In this document: one piece after another, positions 57,504 through 64,000 of the stretch | How the letters are laid out: each line of letters starts with the position of its first letter | Numbering within the stretch: position 1 is the first letter of the stretch | Source of the DNA: Myrica gale | Taxonomy: Eukaryota > Streptophyta > Magnoliopsida > Fagales > Myricaceae | Reading direction: 5' to 3' | DNA: 64,000 nucleotides | Assembly (NCBI GenBank): GCA_963930655.1 | Contig: OZ005611.1 | Location: 26,213,001 to 26,277,000, forward strand | Made by a program: the position numbers and the translations under genes | The notes under the pieces: generated by a model | Database searches by the model: none | Told to the model about the DNA's origin: nothing | What the model saw: only the letters and a program-made list of their open reading frames with translations

Positions 57504-60500
57504 ATGACTTCCCGTTTCTGACTCTATTCCTACTTCCTCTGTTCCACCACGGAACCTTCCAGTCAGAGATTTCACTGATTCGAATGACTCCAATCCATAC
57601 TATCTTCATCATGGAGATAGTCCTGGTACTATCCTTGTTTCTCAACTCCTTCAGACAGATAACTATCCTACCTGGTCCCGATCGATGATGATGGCGCTTA
57701 GTGCAAAGAATAAGATTTGATTTATTGATGGATCCATCAGCAAACCTAGCTCTTCCAGTTCACCGTATGCAATCTGGTTGAGATGCAACAATATGGTCAT
57801 CTCATGGATCCTTAACTCGATTCCTAAAGAACTTGCAGCCAGCGTTATATACATTGACACAACCTATGAGATATGGTCAGATGTGAAGGAACGTTTTTCT
57901 CAAGGTAATAGTCCACGAATCTTTCAACTTCAGAAAGTCATTTCTGTCCTTTCTCAAGATCAGATGTCTGTGAGTTGCTATTTTACGAAATTGAAAGGCC
58001 TTTGGGACGAGTTACTCAACTATCGTCCACTGCCTAATTGTTCATGTGGTGCTATGAAGACATTGATTGATTTTCAGCATTAAGAATATGTCATGAAGTT
58101 CCTTATGGGACTTTGATTCTTTTTCCAATGTTAGAGGACAAATTTTGCTTAATGAACCACTGTCTTCCATCAACAAGGTTTTTTCTCTGGTTTTGCAAGA
58201 AGAAAAGCAAAAGGAGCTCACATCTACTATGATGCCCTCCACAGACTCTGTTGCACTCTTTAGCCAATCTAATGAGAATCGTGGTGGCAATCGATTTTCT
58301 AATTCATATCCTAAAAGAGACAGACCAGTGTGTAGTCACTGTGGAATCTCAGGTCATACCGTGGATAAATGCTACAAAATCCACGGATATCCACCTAGTT
58401 ACAAGAACCATAAGGCCAAAAGCTCAGCTAATCAAGTATCTTCTTCTTTTGTATATGATTCCTCTAATTCTGCTGCTGATGAATCACGTTTTCCTTTTAC
58501 TTGAGATCAATGTCAACAGTTGCTCTCCTTGCTTAAATCTTCACCAGAGAATGTTTCCTCATCTCAGCATTATGCTCTGCAAGCAACCAGCACTAGTTCT
58601 GTGCCTCCCAATTCCAACACGCCTATGACAGGTATTACATTTTACCTTTCCACTATTAAAACTTCTTTTTCATCATGGATCATAGACACTGGAGCCACCG
58701 ATCATATGGTGACATCCTTGTCTTTTCTTACACATGATATATCTCTTTTTTCATCATCTGTTCTCCTACCAAATGGCCAATTTGTGACCGTAACTTATAT
58801 TGGTAGTGTTAAACTCTCTGCTCATCTAATTCTTACAAATGTCCTTTATGTTCCAACATTCAGATTTAACCTGTTTTCCATCAGCAAACTTACTCAAAAT
58901 CCTCATTATTGTGCCTTCTTTTTATCTGACATTTGCTATATCCAGGACCTATTCAGCTGGAGGAAGATTGGATTAGCTGAACAAAAAGGGAGCTTATACC
59001 ATTTGCTGCCTAATCCTTACAGTTCTAATGTTGTTTCTAATAGTTCTATTACATGTTCTTCAATTTCTTCTCATAATTTGTGGCACTATAGACTAGGCCA
59101 CATGTCTACCCGTATGTTGCATGTTTTACAATCCAATAATTCTGCTATTAGCTTTTCAGATTCTCTTACTTGTGAGATCTGTCCATTAGCAAAACAGAAG
59201 AAACTTCCTTTTCCTTCTCGACAAAATAAGACTCAGCATCTCTTTAAGCTCATTCATTGTGACATATGGGGACTTATGTCCACTAATAATGCTTGTTACT
59301 TTCTTATTATCGTAGATGATTTTAGTAGAGCAACTTGGGTATATTTGATGCATCTCAAATCTCAAACATCAGATATTATTTTTTCTTTTGTTGCTCTAGT
59401 TCGTACTCAATTCAATCTTCCTGTCAAAATTATTCGTACTGATAATGGAGCTGAGTTTAATCTTGTTTCATTCTATGCTTCTCATGGTATAATTCATCAA
59501 TGCTCTTGTGTTGAGACACCTCAACAGAACAGTATTGTAGAACGCAAACACCAACACATTTTAAATGTGGCTAGGGCTCTTAAATTTCAGTCTCATGTCC
59601 CTTTAAAATTTTGGGGTGATTGTGTCCTCATTGCTGTATATTTGATTAATCGTACTCCAACTCCACTTTTGTCTAACAAATCCCCATTTGAACTCTTTTT
59701 TTCTCAACCTCCTACATATAGTCATCTTCGCATCTTTGGTTGTCTATGTTTTGCATCCACTCTCATGCGACATAGAACTAAATTTGACCCTCGGGCTTCT
59801 AAATGTATTTTCTTAGGATACCCTTATGGAATCAAAGGATATCGTTTATATGATCTTCAAACTCATACCATCTTCATCTCACGCAATGTGACATTCTTTG
59901 AACACATTTTTCCTTTTGCTAATCATCCTCTGCCTATTTCTTCTACTGTGTTTCCCATCTTTGCATCTGATACTATCTCAGACATAGTATTTCATCATAC
60001 TGATGCCTCTCCTGCTACTTCATCTGATTTACCTACCACTTCGTTCTCTCCTATTATTCCTAGAAGATCTAATAGCACTAGACATACTCCATCATATTTG
60101 CAACATTATTACTGTCAGTCAGTTCAATCCACATCAGTTCCTTCACTTGTTGTTTCTGGTTCAGGTAATTCACACTCAATTTCTCGTTATCTTGGTTGTT
60201 CTAACCTGTCACCTGCTCATCTTGCTTTCACCTCTGCCATTACTCTCCACACTGAACCCAAGACCTTCCACCAAGCTATCAAACACCATGAATGGCGTGA
60301 GGCAATGCAGCAAGAAATTCAAGCTCTCCAGGATAATCATACCTGGACAGTCACTACTCTTCCTCCTCATAAGACTCGTATTGGTTGTGAATGGATCTAT
60401 AAGATCAAACATCGGTCTGATGGGTCAATTGGAAGGTACAAAGCCTGACTAGTTGCCAAGGGTTACACCCAACGTGAGGGTTTTGATTACTTTGATACCT

Positions 60501-61769
60501 TCTCACCAGTGGCCAAAATTTCCACAGTCCGGGTTATGTTAACTTTAGCTGCTGCCAAGAATTGGTATTTACATCAATTGGATGTTAATAACGTCTTCTT
60601 ACACGGTGATCTTGATGAAGAAATTTTCATGACTGTGCCACCTGGGTTTCAAATTCAGGGGGAGAATCAAGTTTGCAAGTTGAACAAGTCACTGTATGGC
60701 CTTAAACAAGCCTCTTGACAATGGTTCTTTAAGTTCTCTCAGTTTCTTCTTGAGCATGGTTTTGTCCAATCGAAAGCTGATTACTCTCTTTTTACTCGAC
60801 ACACTGGCAATATTTTTTTAGCTCTCCTTGTGCATGTGGATGACATAATACTTGCTAGTAGTGATATTCAAGTTGTTTCTGCCTTCAAGGAAGTTATTAA
60901 TGACCGGTTCAAAATCAAGGATTTGGGTCCTCTCAAATTCTTCCTTGGATTAGAAGCACCTCCTTGTGTTCACGAAAGTACACTCTTGAAGTACTTCATG
61001 AGTCTGGTTTAAGTGGATCTCGGCCAGCCAAAACACCAATGGAGCAGAACCATCACCTTAATTCTTCTTCTTGTGATCTTTTACCTGATGTCACTGCTTA
61101 TCGTAGGTTGATTGGAAATCTGCTCTATCTTACTTTGACTCGCCCTGATATATCATATTCAGTCCATGTTCTTAGTCAGTATTTGGACAAGCCTTGTACT
61201 CCTCATTTACGGCTGCATATCGGGTTATTAGATATTTAAAATCTACTATTGGTCAAGGCATTTTTTTCTCTGCCACATCTCCTATCCATCTCAAAGCTTT
61301 TTCGGATGCTGGTTGGGCTGCTTGTCTTGATTCTAAGAGGTCCATCACTGGTTTTAGTGTGTTTCTTGGTGACTCTTTAGTCTCTTGGAAATATAAAAAG
61401 CAACCCACAATTTCCCGATCATCAGTTGAAGCAGAATATCGGGCTATGACAGTTACTGTGGCTGAGATTCAATGGCTCCTTTATTTACTTCAAGATTTCC
61501 AGATCACACATTCTAAACCGGCTCTCCTTTATTGTGATAATCAGGCTGCTTTACATATCGCTGCAAACCCTGTGTTTCATAAAAGGACTAAGCATATAGA
61601 AATTGATTGTCACTTTATACGAGACAAAATTGCTGTTGGGTTCATACAATCCTTTCATGTTGCTTCTAAACACCAACTTGCAGATTTGTTCACTAAAGCT
61701 TTAGGCTTTGAACAACTTCATTATTTACTTAGCAAGATGGGAGTATTAAACATTCATACTCCATCTTGA
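57504..61769 (+). pseudogene. Copia gag-pol, disrupted
   Basis: The gag part (57504-58500) has in-frame stops near 57718 and 58081 and carries a CCHC knuckle, CSHCGISGHTVDKC. The pol frame, open from 58520 to 60448, contains protease SWIIDTGATDHM, GAG-pre-integrase LWHYRLGHMS and the integrase core (HCDIWG, IRTDNGAEF). RT follows a stop ([16 protein letters not shown], then a second stop near 60718, then [12 protein letters not shown] in place of the usual YVDD). RNase H is at 61290-61600 ([26 protein letters not shown]). Frames also change near 60960 and 61240. No full polyprotein can be made. Confidence 0.92.
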
Positions 61770-61776
61770 GGGAGAG

Positions 61777-62012
61777 TCTTAAACTGTATGTAAACAATCG
61801 TTACTCTGTTAATACAAAGAGTTACGATCTGTTAGTAAAGTTTTTAGGATATCAGTTAAGTTGTTAAATATTCGGTTGTACCCTCAGTCTATATAAAGAG
61901 CCTAGTTGTAATATAATCGATACACTGAATACGAAAAGGCTATTCAACCATTTTCTCTCTATCTCTCAACTCTCATCTTCTTCTCTGTTCTTAAGTGTTC
62001 TGAGTCTTTACA
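61777..62012 (+). repeat. Right LTR of the copia element
   Basis: 236 bp, near-identical to the left LTR, followed by the duplicated gtggg. Confidence 0.93.
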
Positions 62013-62189
62013 GTGGGAATGTTATGAGTTATATATGTGGTTTGCTCTTTCGCTGCCTTAGAATATGTTTAGGTTCAACCAAACTCCACTTTTGGCAAAC
62101 GGCACGACGGGATGCAGACAAGAGTGAAAAAAAAAAAACTCTTCTAGAATCAAATTAGGGGGTCAATTACTCAGCCCAACGGGTCTTTC

Positions 62190-62330
62190 TGCTGGACATG
62201 TCGAGAGGTGAATTATCTTGCTCATATTCTTGCTCGATGGTGCCTGAAGGAAAATGCATTTGGAGCGATTGATCTTTCTTGTATTCCTTCAGACATTTTA
62301 TCCTGTGGGCGTAAATGGATGGTTTATTTG
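62190..62330 (+). pseudogene. Possible RNase H-like (RVT_3) remnant
   Basis: The plus-strand translation NYLAHILARWCLKENAFGAI resembles the end of the plant retroelement-derived RNase H domain (VAHxLARW pattern). It is out of frame with its surroundings and on the opposite strand from the nearby LINE remnant, so it is a separate insertion or a coincidental match. Confidence 0.4.
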
Positions 62331-62460
62331 CCGAGGGAAAAAAAGAAGAAAAGAATGCCATACACTTAAAGAAGTTATGCGGCTTCTCTCAAGTGTTGAC
62401 GGTGATTTGGTGCAAGCTAGTTACAAGTTTGGGCCTTGCTACTCATCAATTTATCGCTAA

Positions 62461-63060
62461 ATTGCCTGCTCAAGTTTAAAGTTACCACTTGAAATATTTA
62501 TTGTATATGGACACCTGAACGAGTACGTGAGCTGATTACAATTTCTTTAGAATTTTTCTGGTAGTGGGAACCACATGCAGTGCTTAATAATTTGAACATG
62601 GGAAATGCCGACTTGCCGTGAATGAGCTTATTCCCATCAAGGTTAGCAAGAGAAACCGACTTTTATCAGTTGTCTAACTCAAACCAAAGGTCCAAGACGC
62701 TCCTCTGGTAGCCATTAACTAAGGAAGCCGTACCGTCATTCTGAGGAAACCATAGAGGCCTCACCAGCTATTGGTTGCATGGGCCTGCCTGGGATGGGCA
62801 AAACGCCCAGAGCCTCTCCATGAACATCGGTGAGAGAGGCAGGAGGAGCCTCACAACAATACGCTTAATGTACATATTATAGATTACATATAACAGCCCA
62901 AGTTCCGGTTTAGCCCTCAGCCTTTCCCTATTCTTCCTCCCAAATTGTGGAATAATCAACACCACGTTCAATTGGAAAAAGGGCAAAAAAACAAGCAAAA
63001 AAGAATTTAATTCATGTTTGAATTTAGCATCCTTAGATTGCAGTGCTAAGAACAAAATCA
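62461..63060. other. Intergenic DNA without a recognised feature
   Basis: No supported gene. It is probably the downstream flank of the minus-strand gene that ends at 63301. Confidence 0.35.
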
Positions 63061-63110
63061 TACTCTACAAGAAGTTCAGGAATAATACTCTACAAGAAGT
63101 TCAGGAATAA
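63061..63110. repeat. Perfect 25-bp tandem duplication
   Basis: tactctacaagaagttcagg plus aataa occurs twice, head to tail, without a mismatch. Confidence 0.95.
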
Positions 63111-63300
63111 TACCTAGAACTTGTGCTTAGTTGTCACCCTGAAACCAAAACGGAAGTTCTAAACTCTAGCAGTCAATAACTAATTTAAAAATGAAAAACG
63201 AATGAATGCAGTCCTCTTTTTTTTTTTTTTACCTACTATCATTTACATGAGGTTCGCATGTCACCCTGCAGCTTGTGCAATACCTTTCAGTTACGAGGTC

Positions 63301-64000
63301 TCATGTCTTGCTTTCAGGTTTTTGAGGTGGAGACATTGCAGTGGCAGCTTCTTGGGTTATAGCTGAAACAAATTATATACACCAAATTAGAGAGAGAGAG
63401 AGAGAGAGAGGGTTCTTTGAGAATGACTAACCTTGAGCTTCAGTTTGCAATTCGCCTTCTTCGGAAGGAGGTGTTTTATCTTGCTGTTGGACAGCAGATG
63501 CCTTCAGCTGCTGTTCTGTGATCTTTAGGTATTCTTCAGTGGTGTATGCTCTATTCGGGGATGGAACACCACCTGCAATTTAGAGAGTTACTATCAGTTC
63601 GTTTAGACGGAAATAAGGGAGGAGGGTGGGAGGGGGAAAGAGGGAGCGAGTTGTGGTTGAACTTTTCACTTGGTTGTAGGGATATAACGTGGCATGACTA
63701 AAAGGAACAAACACAAGACAGACGGACAATAACCTTTGATAGAGCAAGAATAATCACAGATTATGTCATGGAATGAAAGAGAAGGGCTCCGAGTGGAATA
63801 ATTGACTGGACCTTACAAACTCAAGGTTTTTTTTTTCAAGACAGGAACATGATGTACCTTGATAACAGTTGACCGTGCTGCCAACATCCATGGACGTACA
63901 TGTTGGTACTAAATGAGTATGCCCCTTGAACATGTCCATTATACTAATATCTATATTGATAATCCACCTACCATATTGTACATAAACTCCACGCAGATTT
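63301..64000 (-). CDS. Unrecognised gene, C-terminal exons, runs off the right edge
   Basis: Exons at 63301-63362 (with the TGA) and 63432-63572 have clean GT/AG borders and joined phases. An exon beginning off the window ends at a donor at 63972. Splicing from it gives LRGVYVQYGGVPSPNRAYTT and continues EEYLKITEQQLKASAVQQQD, then an acidic/Gln-rich stretch and the end AMSPPQKPESKT. A second phase-compatible donor at 63858 could add a cassette containing MDMFKGHTHLVPTC; one of the two must be an alternative or spurious exon. The C-terminus looks disordered and hydrophilic with a short predicted helix. I do not recognise the family. Confidence 0.6.
63390..63411. repeat. GA microsatellite in the intron of the last gene
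   Basis: An uninterrupted run of AG dinucleotides between the two last exons. Confidence 0.9.

Larger units (their letters stand above)
57240..62012 (+). mobile_element. Ty1-copia LTR retrotransposon, 4.77 kb, inactivated
   Basis: Two 236-bp LTRs are flanked by the identical 5-mer gtggg (57235-57239 and 62013-62017). Directly after the left LTR is tggtatcagagg, the primer-binding site for initiator Met tRNA. Directly before the right LTR is the purine tract gagggagag. Domain order gag, protease, integrase, RT, RNase H places it in copia. The LTRs differ at three positions that I can see, so the insertion is fairly young, yet the coding region already has several stops and frame changes. The LTRs begin TC rather than TG, an unusual terminus. 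Confidence 0.93.

Overview
This is nuclear DNA from a flowering plant, almost certainly a eudicot. The evidence is intron-containing plant genes (fibrillarin, mitochondrial ribosomal protein S9, a DCR-type BAHD acyltransferase, the m6A-writer subunit MTB, dolichol-phosphate mannose synthase), AT-rich intergenic DNA with many microsatellites, and plant-type hAT, Mutator-like and Ty1-copia elements. A woody eudicot is plausible, but the species cannot be fixed from the window. All calls come from reading the sequence; no database search was possible.

Layout. 1-505 (-): 5' end of a fibrillarin gene running off the left edge. 1847-5466 (-): complete four-exon gene for mitochondrial ribosomal protein uS9m. 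6995-30620: a tandem duplication of an intronless C2-domain SRC2-like gene (8137-9081 and 29465-30334), with a broken third fragment at 9328-9520. Copy 1 has a compact upstream region of about 1.1 kb. The matching upstream region of copy 2 is stretched to about 20 kb by nested insertions: a composite Mutator-like insertion carrying a piece of a VARICOSE/EDC4 gene, a decayed hAT transposase, a long-TIR element of about 3.1 kb split by a 6.9-kb hAT element, and an unidentified repeat-rich insertion.

33962-39413: two non-autonomous hAT elements and a probable solo LTR whose right end lies about 80 bp upstream of the TATA box of the next gene. 39602-41854 (+): DCR-like acyltransferase, two exons. 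44188-49332 (+): MTB/METTL14 homologue, with a further leader intron. 50600-53126 (-): DPMS1, eight exons, with a probable leader intron. 54330-62017: a TIR MITE, a hAT fragment, an 842-bp foldback element with a perfect 9-bp target duplication, and a nearly full-length but inactivated Ty1-copia element (57240-62012) inserted in a LINE fragment. 63301-64000 (-): last exons of a gene I do not recognise.

The host genes are mostly housekeeping (rRNA modification, mitochondrial translation, m6A methylation, ER glycosylation) plus a cuticle enzyme and a C2 membrane protein. They are not an operon or a pathway. The most informative biology is the layered transposon history, which can be read because the paralogous SRC2 upstream regions supply pre-insertion sites. 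I found no tRNA, rRNA or CRISPR and nothing that clearly amounts to an undescribed system.
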